Shown: positions 1-8,703, counted from the stretch's first letter. The stretch: 32,071 nucleotides of DNA from Gammaproteobacteria bacterium (GCA_018820395.1 JAHJOG010000250.1:1-32071), one strand, 5' to 3'. Made by a program: numbers and translations. Notes: generated by a model not told the origin, from the sequence alone.

Positions 1-539
<539 letters not shown>

Positions 540-575
540 GCTGCGGCCTGAACCACGCCGGAGCTAACCGGCGCG

Positions 576-1499
576 TCAGCGGGGGCTGCGAATCTCCGTC
601 TGCATCGTCTTCTCGACCCAGCTCACCAGGCGGCTGACGCTCGCGCCCGGCCCCTGATCGAGCGCGGCGGCCTGCCACAGTTGGTGCCCCGTGCCGCTGA
701 TGACTGCGGGCACGCCGAGTTCGTTGGCCAGATCGAGCGCGATGTCCATGTCCTTGAGCATCAATTCCAGCTTGAAGGGGTCGTCGAACTTCCGGTTGAG
801 CACGCGCTGGTGAATGTGCGTCCTGCTGATCCACGATCCGCCGGTGGATGCGTTCAGCACGTCCGTCATGGCAGCCGGGTCGAGCCCGGCTCGCGTGCCG
901 ATGGCCAAGCCTTCGGCCGTTGCGCTGAGCGTGATGGCCGTGATCAGATTGTTCAGGCACTTCATCGTGTGGCCGGAGCCCACGTCGCCGAGATGAAAGA
1001 CGTGCTTGCCCATCAGTTCGAGCAGTGGGCGAACGCGGCCCAGGTCTGCGTCCGACGCGCCCACCATGAAGACCAGCTCCGCCGCGATCGCACCCTGCTC
1101 GGCGCCGGACACCGGTGCGTCCACCATCGAGACGCCCTGCTCCTTCAGCCGCGCGGCAGTTTCGCGGGTGAGCCAGGGCTCGGCGGACGACGTGTCCAGC
1201 AACAGCGTGCCGCTGGCCAGCCCGTAGGCGAGGCCAGCCTCGCCGAAGACCACGTCGCGCACCACGCGTCCGTTGGGCAGCATGGTGATCACGATGTCGC
1301 TGTGCGCGGCGACTTCGTGCGGGGACTGGCAGGCAGTCGCTCCGTCGAGGCCCTCGGCCACTTGCGCTGCCCTGCCGGGCTGCGCATCGTGCAGCCACAC
1401 CGAATGCCCGGCCCTGGACAGGTGCGACGACATCGGCGCGCCCATCACACCCAGGCCCACGAAGCCGACGCGCGGCCTGCTGAAAGTTTTTTCGCTCAT
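576..1499 (-). CDS. NAD(P)-dependent 3-hydroxyisobutyrate dehydrogenase-family oxidoreductase
   Basis: 307 aa, a normal length for the beta-hydroxyacid dehydrogenase family, which oxidises or reduces short beta-hydroxy acids such as 3-hydroxyisobutyrate or tartronate semialdehyde. The N-terminal Rossmann motif GLGVMG is at residues 15-20. The substrate-binding signature DAPVSG is at 127-132, and the catalytic segment GSGHTMKCLNN carries the conserved Lys180. A GGAGAG ribosome site precedes the ATG at 1499. The gene lies 33 bp downstream of the MmgE/PrpD-family gene on the same strand, so the two probably form an operon for degrading a small organic acid. The exact substrate cannot be read from sequence; GarR/GlxR-type and MmsB-type members share these motifs. 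Confidence 0.9.
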   Translation of the reverse strand: MSEKTFSRPRVGFVGLGVMGAPMSSHLSRAGHSVWLHDAQPGRAAQVAEGLDGATACQSPHEVAAHSDIVITMLPNGRVVRDVVFGEAGLAYGLASGTLLLDTSSAEPWLTRETAARLKEQGVSMVDAPVSGAEQGAIAAELVFMVGASDADLGRVRPLLELMGKHVFHLGDVGSGHTMKCLNNLITAITLSATAEGLAIGTRAGLDPAAMTDVLNASTGGSWISRTHIHQRVLNRKFDDPFKLELMLKDMDIALDLANELGVPAVISGTGHQLWQAAALDQGPGASVSRLVSWVEKTMQTEIRSPR

Positions 1500-1532
1500 C
1501 GAGACTCTCCGAAAGAATAGAAAGGCGCGGCC

Positions 1533-2891
1533 TCAGGCCACGAGAAGGGGCACCAGCGGGCGAACATCGTCGAGCGTCGTGATGGATTCGAGCGACGCGA
1601 GATAGCGCTCCACCCGATCGGCTGCCGGCGGTCGAGGGGCATAGGCCAGGCAGTCGCGAAAGCGCGCCAGATGTTGCGCATCGTCCAGGTCTGCACCCGG
1701 AAACCCCGGCGCGATGTCGAGCGACTTCGACAGCACCCGTCCATCCACGGTGGTCACGCGAAGATCGACCGCCGTGTGTCCGCGCGCATCGAGGGCAGGA
1801 TCGGCGAGGACGTCGATGCGGTCGGCCATGCGCCGAAGCGCCGGGTCGAGCACCTCGGCGGGCACGAAGTGCGACAGGCGCGACGCGCGTCGTATCAGAG
1901 CATTGGCAACGCAGTAGGCCGCGCTGAACTGCCCGTCGACACGAGGGTTGGCGCCGGGGTCGAAAGCTTTCCCCACCAGTTTGTGTGCGTAGGGCGGCAG
2001 CCGAACTTCGGCACGCTCCACATCGCTCGCTTGCAGGCCGTCACCGGCCATCGCGAGCGCCAGTTCGGTCACGCCTTGCGTCACGCCGCAGCTCGGGTAC
2101 TTCTTGAACACCACGCGCTGGAGCCGCCATTCGTCACCAAGCCCGGCGCCGATGGCGTCGACGTCGAGCGTGCCGCGCCCGTAGAGGTGCCGATATCCGT
2201 AGTGGCCGGAAATGAAGTTGAGCGGCCCCGTCACGCCGAGCCGCGCTAGCTGGGCGCAACGCACGCCGGCCTCCGCCACCCAGCCCTGAATCACTCGCAC
2301 CGCCAGCGATCCATCGACGTTGCTTTGAAAGCTGCCGCCGCAGCGATTGAACGCGAGCGCGAGCGCATGGTGTGTCTGCTCAGCCGTCAGCCCGAGAATG
2401 CGTGACGCCGCCGCCGTGGCAGCGAACACCACGGCGATGCCGGTCGGATCGAAGCCGTCGTATTGCGCCTCGCTCAGGTTGAGCCGCGACGACAACTCGG
2501 CGCCTGCCGCGAGCGCGGCCATGAACTCCGAGCCGCTGCAGCCGCCGGCCAGCTCCGCGGCCGCGAGTGCCGCCGGAAACAGCGCCGCGCCGATGTGGGG
2601 ACCGGGTGCCATCGCGTCGCAGTAGTCGAGCGCCCGACACATCGTGCCGTTGAGCTGCGCGGCCGCGTGCGCCGGAAGCCGATCGCCGAACACGATCACC
2701 GTAGCCTGCGGGGCACCGCCGGATTCGACCAGCAGCCCACGCAAGGCATCGATGCCCTCTTCGGCCGCGCCGGCAATGCCCGTGCCGGTGACGGCCAGCA
2801 TCATCAGGCGCACGATCCGCTGCGCGGTGTCGGGGATGTCGCGGGTTTGAAGCCCGCAGACGAATTGGGCGAGTTGTCTCTCGATCTGCAT
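1533..2891 (-). CDS. MmgE/PrpD family protein (2-methylcitrate dehydratase-like)
   Basis: 452 aa from the chosen ATG at 2891, which has an AGGAAAG ribosome site 8 nt upstream; the frame is open further, to 3008, but without a comparable site. The protein shows the all-helical MmgE/PrpD layout, with an N-terminal segment rich in Ala/Gly helices and the family's conserved mid-region (GWVAEAGVRCAQLARLGVTG). Members include 2-methylcitrate dehydratase and cis-aconitate decarboxylase, all acting on small di- or tricarboxylates. No prpB or prpC is nearby, and the next gene is a beta-hydroxyacid dehydrogenase. A role in a catabolic side pathway is therefore more likely than the methylcitrate cycle. 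The substrate is unknown. Confidence 0.88.
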   Translation of the reverse strand: MQIERQLAQFVCGLQTRDIPDTAQRIVRLMMLAVTGTGIAGAAEEGIDALRGLLVESGGAPQATVIVFGDRLPAHAAAQLNGTMCRALDYCDAMAPGPHIGAALFPAALAAAELAGGCSGSEFMAALAAGAELSSRLNLSEAQYDGFDPTGIAVVFAATAAASRILGLTAEQTHHALALAFNRCGGSFQSNVDGSLAVRVIQGWVAEAGVRCAQLARLGVTGPLNFISGHYGYRHLYGRGTLDVDAIGAGLGDEWRLQRVVFKKYPSCGVTQGVTELALAMAGDGLQASDVERAEVRLPPYAHKLVGKAFDPGANPRVDGQFSAAYCVANALIRRASRLSHFVPAEVLDPALRRMADRIDVLADPALDARGHTAVDLRVTTVDGRVLSKSLDIAPGFPGADLDDAQHLARFRDCLAYAPRPPAADRVERYLASLESITTLDDVRPLVPLLVA

Positions 2892-3014
2892 CGACGATTC
2901 TTTCCTGTGGGAGGTCGGAACCATCATGCGGTGTTTTTCGCCACGCGTCACGCGGGCAAGAACGGAGAGCCGCATGCATGCCGCACCCGCGTCGGGCCGG
3001 CGGCTCACAGCGCG

Positions 3015-3422
3015 TCAGCGCGCGTTGCCGGATTTTTGCGAGCCGCGCTGCGCCGGGCGCGCACGCATGACTTCCTTGAGTCGATCGAGTTGAGCCGCGC
3101 AGTCGGCATTGCTCGACACCAGGATGAACGGACTGCGCCGCAGCGCGGTGATGGCTTTTTCGGAATCTTCGGGCCGCCTGCCCCTGGCGATCGACGTGGC
3201 GCGAACGGCGGCCTGCGAACTGCGAAAGAACTGCTTTTCGAATGCCGGCGTTCCGCATCGCGCCGCGATCACCCGGTCATCGGCTTCGCGCTGCTCCTGC
3301 TCACTGGCACTCGGTGCCGTGGCCGACCACGCGGCGCCCGCGGTGCAGGCCAGAAGCCCGGCTGCAAGGCCGAGCTTGACGCGCCGCGCCATTGCATTCG
3401 GTGTCGACCGAGAGCGCGTCAT
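3015..3422 (-). CDS. Small exported protein of unknown function
   Basis: 135 aa. The start at 3422 is chosen because its ATG overlaps the stop of the preceding small gene (ATGA) and because it gives a good Sec signal peptide: basic residues, a hydrophobic LGLAAGLLACTAGAAW core and an Ala-x-Ala-like cleavage region near residue 33. The mature part is helical and charged, with two Cys (RCGTP and NADCAAQ) that could form a disulfide in the periplasm. I do not recognise the family. The coupling to a membrane peptide upstream suggests a shared envelope role. Confidence 0.65.
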   Translation of the reverse strand: MTRSRSTPNAMARRVKLGLAAGLLACTAGAAWSATAPSASEQEQREADDRVIAARCGTPAFEKQFFRSSQAAVRATSIARGRRPEDSEKAITALRRSPFILVSSNADCAAQLDRLKEVMRARPAQRGSQKSGNAR

Positions 3423-3562
3423 CGCTGCGCGGCGCTCCACTTGATGCTGATCGCCAGCGCTTCGCGCAAGCGTTCGCCGTCCGAATGGCGGACCAGTTCG
3501 ACCAGCCAGCCGAGCGCAACGACGATGGCCAGACCGGCATTGATGTACATCGCGGATTCCAT
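3419..3562 (-). CDS. 47-aa single-pass membrane protein
   Basis: Short gene starting at the ATG at 3562, with an AAGGGGAAAG ribosome site just upstream. A single hydrophobic helix (AMYINAGLAIVVALGWLVEL, residues 4-23) is followed by a charged tail. Its TGA overlaps the ATG of the exported-protein gene in an ATGA, a strong sign that both are translated and coupled. No family is recognised. The 168 bp between this start and the divergent nucleoside hydrolase gene must hold both promoters; I could not pick clear -35/-10 boxes there. Confidence 0.6.
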   Translation of the reverse strand: MESAMYINAGLAIVVALGWLVELVRHSDGERLREALAISIKWSAAQR

Positions 3563-3730
3563 GTCGCTTTCCCCTTCGAAAATCGTGCAGGTCACAGTCT
3601 GAGCGACCGCTTGCGCATCGCCATCCCCCACACGATGTAAGCCCGTGAATAATGAGCCAACACGGCGCATTTCGCTCGACGGGCAAGGTCGCTGTCCCAT
3701 CGAAACATCACTTCCATCACGAGGCCCGTC

Positions 3731-4744
3731 ATGAAGCCGTTTCCCACACATCCCGACGACTGGTACCGCGCCCGGCTGGCCGAGCCTGCGCCACGGCCGC
3801 GCATCGTCATCGATACCGATGCCGCGAACGAAATCGACGACCAGTTCGCGCTGACGTGGGCGTTGCAGTCGCCCGATCAACTGGCCATCGAAGCGGTCTA
3901 TGCCACCCCTTTTTCATTCGCTCACCGGCGCGATCAATTGCCCAAGGCGCCGTACGATGCGCCGCCCTTCAACCCGCCGGACGTCGGCATGCGACGCAGT
4001 CTCGACGAGATTCGGCGCGTGTTCGGCCTCCTGGGTGTCGAGCCCGAAGGTAAGGCCTTCGCCGGCAGCGCCGGCTACCTGACATCCCGCACCGAGCCCC
4101 GGCCCAGCGATGCGGCGGAGCATCTGATTGCGCTCGCACGCGCTTCGGACGCCGCAGACCCGCTCTACGTGGTGGCACTCGGCTGCGTCACCAACATCGC
4201 CAGCGCGCTCATCATGGCGCCCGACATCGTTGATCGCATCGTGGTCGTGTGGACGAGCGCTTTTCCCTCACACGCGCCGCATGTCAATGCGTCCTTCAAC
4301 CTCGAGCAGGATCTCTTGGCGAGTCAGGTGCTCTTCGACTGCGGCGTGCCGCTGGTCTATCTGCCCGGGTACCACGTCGGCGCGCAACTGCGCCTCTCGC
4401 TCGCCGAGGTCGACCGACATGTGCGCGGCAAGGGCGCCATCGGCGACTACCTCCACCAACTATTCACGCACAACCCGCTGTGGGCCATCCTGGACATCGA
4501 CACGCGTCAGCCGTACTCGTGGGTCATCTGGGATCTCATCTGCATCGCCTGGCTAATCGATCCGTCCTGGGTGCCCTGCGAGCTGGTACGTACGCCTCGG
4601 CTTGGCGACGACTTCCGCTGGAACGCGGTCGCGGATCGACCCCTGATGAGGGAAGCCCATGCAGTGCTGCGCGACGACATCTTCAACGACCTCTTTTCCA
4701 AGCTGGCCGGAGCGAACATTTCCAAACATATTCGCGAGGTCTAA
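3731..4744 (+). CDS. Nucleoside hydrolase family protein (inosine/uridine-preferring-like)
   Basis: 337 aa, a typical family length; a GAGG ribosome site precedes the ATG. Nucleoside hydrolases cleave the N-glycosidic bond of ribonucleosides using a Ca ion held by an N-terminal Asp cluster. Here the cluster reads DTDAANEIDDQFAL (Asp28, Asp30, Asp36, Asp37), with two more residues between the Asp pairs than the canonical DTDxGxDD. The second signature, NASFNLEQD (Asn186-Asp194), corresponds to the family's FNxxxDPEA substrate loop. These variations place it in a divergent subgroup, so the natural substrate may not be a standard nucleoside. No purine transport or salvage gene is adjacent. Confidence 0.85.
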   Translation: MKPFPTHPDDWYRARLAEPAPRPRIVIDTDAANEIDDQFALTWALQSPDQLAIEAVYATPFSFAHRRDQLPKAPYDAPPFNPPDVGMRRSLDEIRRVFGLLGVEPEGKAFAGSAGYLTSRTEPRPSDAAEHLIALARASDAADPLYVVALGCVTNIASALIMAPDIVDRIVVVWTSAFPSHAPHVNASFNLEQDLLASQVLFDCGVPLVYLPGYHVGAQLRLSLAEVDRHVRGKGAIGDYLHQLFTHNPLWAILDIDTRQPYSWVIWDLICIAWLIDPSWVPCELVRTPRLGDDFRWNAVADRPLMREAHAVLRDDIFNDLFSKLAGANISKHIREV

Positions 4745-4762
4745 GGTACTACTCGTCGCCTA

Positions 4763-4778
4763 AAATTTGCGCAAATTT
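4763..4778. promoter_or_regulatory. Perfect 16-bp AT-rich palindrome, candidate operator
   Basis: AAATTTGC is followed immediately by its reverse complement GCAAATTT. The site lies 18 bp after the nucleoside hydrolase stop and 25 bp before the start of the HIRAN-like gene. No T-run follows, so it is not an intrinsic terminator. The position and symmetry fit an operator for a dimeric regulator of the downstream gene; the regulator is unknown. Confidence 0.4.
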
Positions 4779-4803
4779 CGGCAGCGTCCGGGAAGGTGGA
4801 TCC

Positions 4804-5274
4804 ATGGAAAACCAGACATCTGCGCTCCTAGCCGCAAGGGGCCGAGCCGCCGTGGGCCTTCCCCGGCGCGCATTGCGATCGGTCGGCGGCTCTGCGAAGC
4901 CGCTGGTGCGCGGTTCGCTGATGGCCACCCCGCTCACGGTCTGCACCACCGTCACAAACACCGGGCGAGCTGCCTTCGCAGCCGCTGCGCGCCAGCACTG
5001 CCGGGTCGGCGCGCACGTCGAACTCCGCGATGCCGGCGACAGCGGCGATGAAGGAGCCATTTCGGTGTGGCTTCGTTGCCCGTCCGTTTTCGGATGGCGA
5101 GTCCACTGGAAGCAGATCGGCCACCTCCGTGCAGACCCGGGCGATGGCTGGGCCTCGAAGCTCGAGCGGGGGTCGCTCAAGGTCGAACGCGCGTACGTCA
5201 GCGGTTGTGACGTCGACGCTCAACACGCCGCGGCACCGCGAATCTCCCTGCGCATCGAATTCCTGCACGACTGA
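4804..5274 (+). CDS. Small HIRAN-domain-like protein
   Basis: 156 aa from an ATG preceded by GGAAGGTGG. After a basic N-terminal 40 residues, the region from about 45 to 125 follows the HIRAN pattern: a strand, then G-x-H-V-E-L, then an acidic turn with D-E-G-A-I-S-V, then I-G-H-L and a final A-Y-V strand. HIRAN domains in SNF2/HLTF proteins bind DNA 3' ends, and stand-alone bacterial versions are common but poorly understood. Family assignment is by pattern only. The gene is convergent with the acyltransferase (16 bp apart), and the palindrome at 4763-4778 may regulate it. Confidence 0.6.
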   Translation: MENQTSALLAARGRAAVGLPRRALRSVGGSAKPLVRGSLMATPLTVCTTVTNTGRAAFAAAARQHCRVGAHVELRDAGDSGDEGAISVWLRCPSVFGWRVHWKQIGHLRADPGDGWASKLERGSLKVERAYVSGCDVDAQHAAAPRISLRIEFLHD

Positions 5275-5290
5275 GCCCAGGAGCCTCGCG

Positions 5291-6322
5291 TCAGCTCCTG
5301 CCGACGAGCACCCCGAGCCGGACCGCGCGCAGCCCACGGCTCATGAACAAGCAGCCGAGGATCGCGAGGGCCGCCACCGCAAAAGGCGCGCCGCGACCCA
5401 CATGGGCCCCCAGATAGGTCGAGACGCCGGCTCTGCTGATCATTTCGATCATGAGCACGTTCGCCACGAAGATCGCGAAGGTGTTGCGCCCGAGCACTCT
5501 CACCACATTCGTGAAAGGATCCGGTTCTCGGGCCGTGCGTGTCGCGGTCCCGTCGCGGCGATCCGCCAGCACGGCCGCCGCCAGGAGGCACAGCGAAGCG
5601 ACCGTCACGCTCACCGAGAAATACGAGGTCTCAGCCACCGAACGTGACTCGAACGGCGCCAGGCACAAGAGCGCAACAGCCGCCGCGGCCAGCAGCACTG
5701 GGTTGCCCTTGAACTGCCCGCGCGCCAGCGCAATGCCGGCAAAGGCGAACGGCAACCAGTAGACGAAAGGCCGATTGCCGATGGCGGCCACCACCCGATT
5801 GTCGAAGAGCCAATAGCCTGCCGCCACGTTCAGCAGGCAGCCGCCAAAGATCAACGGCATCGTCGTGCGCTCGGTTGCGATCCGCCGCAGCAGCGGAAAA
5901 AGCACCACCAGTTGCAGCAGGATCACGAAGTAATACTGCCCCGCCCAGCCGAAGCCGCCGAACCATCCGCCGACGATCGTGTGAAGCGACGCCGTGCGCC
6001 AATGAGACGATTCGAACATCCAGATGTAGAAGATCGTCCACGCCAGGTAAGGCACGGCAAGTTCGATCCCGCGATGCCACAGATAGGCGCGCTGCTCTGG
6101 CACCTCTCTGCGTGCCATCGACTTTTCGGCATAGAACGCCCAGAGGCCGATGAACGCGGGCACGCAGAATCGATAGACATCGCTCAGCGGGACGCTGGAA
6201 TGAATGAGCACCACGCCGACGATCGCGGCAGCCTTAAGGAAATCGGCGCGTAGGTCTCTGGACACGGGCTGCCGCTGCGGGGCACTCATCTTCCCATCGC
6301 CGCAATTGGCTGGCGGATTCAT
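5291..6322 (-). CDS. Acyltransferase 3 family integral membrane protein
   Basis: 343 aa from the first ATG; a second ATG at 6289 (MSAPQRQ) is also possible. The opening motif RDLRADFLKAAAIVGVVLIH carries the Arg...His pattern of acyltransferase-3 proteins (OatA/OafA/WecH type). About ten hydrophobic helices follow through the rest of the protein. Such enzymes move acetyl or other acyl groups onto surface polysaccharides or peptidoglycan across the inner membrane. There is no C-terminal SGNH domain, so it is the short, membrane-only form. No glycan cluster is adjacent, so the acceptor is unknown. Confidence 0.85.
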   Translation of the reverse strand: MNPPANCGDGKMSAPQRQPVSRDLRADFLKAAAIVGVVLIHSSVPLSDVYRFCVPAFIGLWAFYAEKSMARREVPEQRAYLWHRGIELAVPYLAWTIFYIWMFESSHWRTASLHTIVGGWFGGFGWAGQYYFVILLQLVVLFPLLRRIATERTTMPLIFGGCLLNVAAGYWLFDNRVVAAIGNRPFVYWLPFAFAGIALARGQFKGNPVLLAAAAVALLCLAPFESRSVAETSYFSVSVTVASLCLLAAAVLADRRDGTATRTAREPDPFTNVVRVLGRNTFAIFVANVLMIEMISRAGVSTYLGAHVGRGAPFAVAALAILGCLFMSRGLRAVRLGVLVGRS

Positions 6323-6402
6323 ACTCCACGTATAGCGGCCGCCAACGGTAACCGTGTCAGCCTGGACGCACCGAAACTGTCCGGTTTCAGAGCTTCGGGA
6401 GC

Positions 6403-6660
6403 CTAGCCCACGGGCCCACGCCCCGTGGGACAGTGCATATTCTTGGGAAGAGCGCCACGCACGTACTGCAACTCTTCGTCTTGGGTCGCTCGTCGGACTG
6501 CAACCAGACGCGCACGATCGCCGTACAGGTCGCGCAGCGTGGCCGTCATCGATGCGGGCACATCGTCGTCCGTCCGAAAAGACTTGAACCAGCGACGCGC
6601 CCGGCCGTCGTAGCGGAAATCCACGACCCAGACCTGAGATGTCTTGAAGAACTCAGCCAT
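6403..6660 (-). CDS. Small hypothetical protein next to the attachment site
   Basis: 85 aa, compact and without signal peptide or membrane helix; a TAGGA ribosome site precedes the ATG at 6660. It is rich in Trp/Arg/Asp near the N-terminus (QVWVVDFRYDGRARRWFKSF). It looks like a conserved short Burkholderiales protein, but I cannot name a family. It would lie just downstream of tRNA-Lys in an element-free chromosome. Confidence 0.55.
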   Translation of the reverse strand: MAEFFKTSQVWVVDFRYDGRARRWFKSFRTDDDVPASMTATLRDLYGDRARLVAVRRATQDEELQYVRGALPKNMHCPTGRGPVG

Positions 6661-6753
6661 TGCGGTGTCCTACCGTGCGGCACGTTAGATGCTTCGTTGG
6701 TGACAAGGCAGCAGCCACGCGAGCTGCCAGTTGCCCGGAACTGGCGACCATGG

Positions 6754-6798
6754 TGGTAGGACGTACAAGATTCGAACTTGTGACCAACGGATTAAAAG
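6754..6798 (-). repeat. Attachment site copy (partial tRNA-Lys 3' end)
   Basis: 45 bp identical to 17669-17713. On the minus strand it reads as the 3' 45 nt of tRNA-Lys, from the anticodon loop through the CCA, without the 5' half. Identity stops exactly at both edges. This is the distal attachment site of the integrated element and is not a functional tRNA gene. Confidence 0.95.
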
Positions 6799-6930
6799 GC
6801 AGATTTCGGATTGTCCAAGAGGCTCCAAGGTGTCACGATTCAGCGAACGTAAATCTCTCAATATCAACGACTTATCGGAGTTATTAGTCCGTTGATGTAG
6901 AATGATGTCCAGTTAAAGCCAAGCTTGGAT

Positions 6931-6950
6931 CGTGACATGGATCGTGACAA
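6931..6950 (+). repeat. Left copy of 20-bp subterminal repeat, candidate integrase arm site
   Basis: CGTGACATGGATCGTGACAA contains two CGTGACA units spaced 11 bp apart and matches 17591-17610 at 19 of 20 positions. A further inverted TGTCACGAT copy lies at 6831-6839. The repeat overlaps the integrase start codon. Confidence 0.6.
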
Positions 6951-8373
6951 CTCGACGCAGAGTGCGGTCAGGCGCAGCGCCCCCAAGCCCTTGACGGCCA
7001 CCGCCATCGCCAATCTACGAGCCGGGAAAACGCTCGCTGACGGTGCGGTCAGGCCGGGCGCCGGGAGCCTCAAGATTCGGAAGCGCCAGACCACTGGCGG
7101 CGTGGTGTGTGAATGGCTTTTTGAATACCGACGTGACGGCAAGCCGGTGCGGCAATCTATCGGCCGCTACAGTGCCTCAGCGGCCGAAGGCTGTCTCACC
7201 CAGGCGCAGGCGCGGGAGCGCGCGGCGCAATTGCAGGCGATGGTTCGTAAGGGCGAAGATCCAGCAGCCCAGCGTACGGTGGAGCGGCACGAAATCAAAG
7301 TGGCGCAGGCTGCGGCAGTCGCCAAAATGCGCGAGGCCCAGGACAAGACGCTTGCCGCGATGCTGCGGGCATACGTCGCCGGGCTCCGCAGCCGAGACAA
7401 GCATGGCTCTGCTTACGACGCTGCGAACATGTTCACCAACCACGTCGAGCGCGCCTTCCCCGACTTGGCGGAGCTACCAGCGGCCAGCATCCGGCCCGAG
7501 CATGTGACGCGCATTCTGTCGCGCCTCGTCGGCCCGGATGTCGAGGACAAGAAGGGCCGCACCGCGTTAAAGCTACGCTCCTGCATGGCGGCGGCTTTCA
7601 AGCAGGCGCTTGGCGCCAGCACCGACCCAATGGCCCCAGCGAGTGCGGCGGGCTTCGGCCTGACCAGCAACCCGGCCGCCGCCGTGCCGGCAACGACGAT
7701 GGCGGCGAAGTTCAACCGTGCTGGCGAGCGCGTCCTGTCGGTCGATGAGTTGCGCCGCTACATGGCCCACGTCGACGCCCTGCCCTCCTCCTTTCAACGT
7801 CTGGCACTGCGGCTTCAGCTTGCCACGGGCGGCCAGCGTATCCGGCAACTCCTGCGCCTGACCAGGGATGACATCGGGGCCAAGTCGCTGATGCTCTACG
7901 ACCCGAAGGGCAAGCGGCAAGAGGCACGCCGGCACGAGTTGCCGCTCATCGCCGAGGCAGCTGAGCTGGTCGATGCTGTGATTAATCTGAGCCAGGCAGA
8001 CGACGAGAACGAATCCCCCATCCTGTTCAGCGCCCGCGGCGCGCCGATGGCGGCTGAAACGTTGTCGGCAGCCGTGCATGAAATCAGCGCCGCAATGGTG
8101 CACTCAGGCGAAGCCGCAGGCACATTCCGCGGCGGCGACATCCGGCGCACCGTAGAGACCATGCTCGGAGAGCGGCTAGGGATCGACAAGGACACGCGGG
8201 CACAGCTTTTAAGTCATGGCCTTAGCGGCGTACAGGACCGGCACTATGACCGGGGCGCCTATTTGGAAACCAAAACGGCGGCGCTTCGAAAGTGGAACGA
8301 CTTCCTATCCGACCTGTGCATTGGGCACCCCGAGGAATCTGGCAAGGTGGTGTCGATACGGCGCTCAGCTTGA
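6937..8373 (+). CDS. Tyrosine-type site-specific integrase (CP4-57/P4-like, DUF4102 arm domain)
   Basis: 478 aa from the ATG at 6937; an in-frame TTG at 6925 is an alternative, and neither has a clear ribosome site. The N-terminal third is the arm-binding domain (LTATAIANLRAG, then a basic beta region and the helix TQAQARERAAQLQAMVRKGEDP). A core-binding domain and a C-terminal catalytic domain follow. Visible catalytic residues are Arg301 (TGGQRIRQLL), Arg403 (GGDIRRT), His427 (LLSHGLSG) and Tyr437 (RHYDR). The first His of the usual HxxR box is Gly400. It lies 138 bp inside the left attachment site and reads into the element. Its start overlaps the subterminal repeat, so integrase binding there could repress its own synthesis (inference). 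Confidence 0.93.
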   Translation: MDRDNSTQSAVRRSAPKPLTATAIANLRAGKTLADGAVRPGAGSLKIRKRQTTGGVVCEWLFEYRRDGKPVRQSIGRYSASAAEGCLTQAQARERAAQLQAMVRKGEDPAAQRTVERHEIKVAQAAAVAKMREAQDKTLAAMLRAYVAGLRSRDKHGSAYDAANMFTNHVERAFPDLAELPAASIRPEHVTRILSRLVGPDVEDKKGRTALKLRSCMAAAFKQALGASTDPMAPASAAGFGLTSNPAAAVPATTMAAKFNRAGERVLSVDELRRYMAHVDALPSSFQRLALRLQLATGGQRIRQLLRLTRDDIGAKSLMLYDPKGKRQEARRHELPLIAEAAELVDAVINLSQADDENESPILFSARGAPMAAETLSAAVHEISAAMVHSGEAAGTFRGGDIRRTVETMLGERLGIDKDTRAQLLSHGLSGVQDRHYDRGAYLETKTAALRKWNDFLSDLCIGHPEESGKVVSIRRSA

Positions 8374-8417
8374 AATACCGCGAAGCCTGCGGCGCGGAAC
8401 GACCGGGGCATTAAGGC

Positions 8418-8451
8418 GGGCGGCCAATGTAGAGAAGCACCAAGGCCGCCC
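8418..8451. repeat. 8-bp inverted repeat downstream of the integrase gene
   Basis: GGGCGGCC (8418-8425) and GGCCGCCC (8444-8451) form a perfect stem with an 18-nt loop. No T-run follows, so terminator function is doubtful. It lies between the integrase stop and the next small gene. Confidence 0.35.
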
Positions 8452-8478
8452 TGACCGCCACAACTGAAGGGACCAGCC

Positions 8479-8661
8479 ATGTCGGCTAACAGCAATCGTC
8501 CCACCAGCGCCCATCTCGAAACCGTGTCTGAGGTGCAATTCCTGCTGCGCGGCATCGTCGCCACTTTGGGCCGCGCAGACGCCGGTCAGCAGGAGTTCGA
8601 CGCGGCTCGCCTGGCAGTAGCACGGCTGGATGATGTCACGGCCTGCATCGATACCGTCTGA
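8479..8661 (+). CDS. 60-aa hypothetical protein
   Basis: Short ORF with a good GAAGGGA ribosome site before the ATG and a strong terminator just after its stop. The protein is a helical, mildly acidic peptide with no membrane segment (SEVQFLLRGIVATLGRADAG). It stands alone between the integrase and the alpA operon. Function unknown; its own ribosome site and terminator make it a credible gene. Confidence 0.55.
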   Translation: MSANSNRPTSAHLETVSEVQFLLRGIVATLGRADAGQQEFDAARLAVARLDDVTACIDTV

Positions 8662-8676
8662 CGGGGAAGGCACTCA

Positions 8677-8703
8677 GAGGGCGGCTTCAAGGCCGCCCTT
8701 TTC
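8677..8703 (+). terminator. Intrinsic terminator after the 60-aa gene
   Basis: GGGCGGC (8679-8685) and GCCGCCC (8692-8698) form a perfect 7-bp stem with a 6-nt TTCAAG loop, followed by TTTTC. It separates the integrase-side transcript from the alpA operon. Confidence 0.8.

Noticed and set aside
6754..6798. Second tRNA-Lys gene at the left end of the element
   Set aside because: Only the 3' 45 nt are present; the 5' half with D-arm and acceptor strand is missing.
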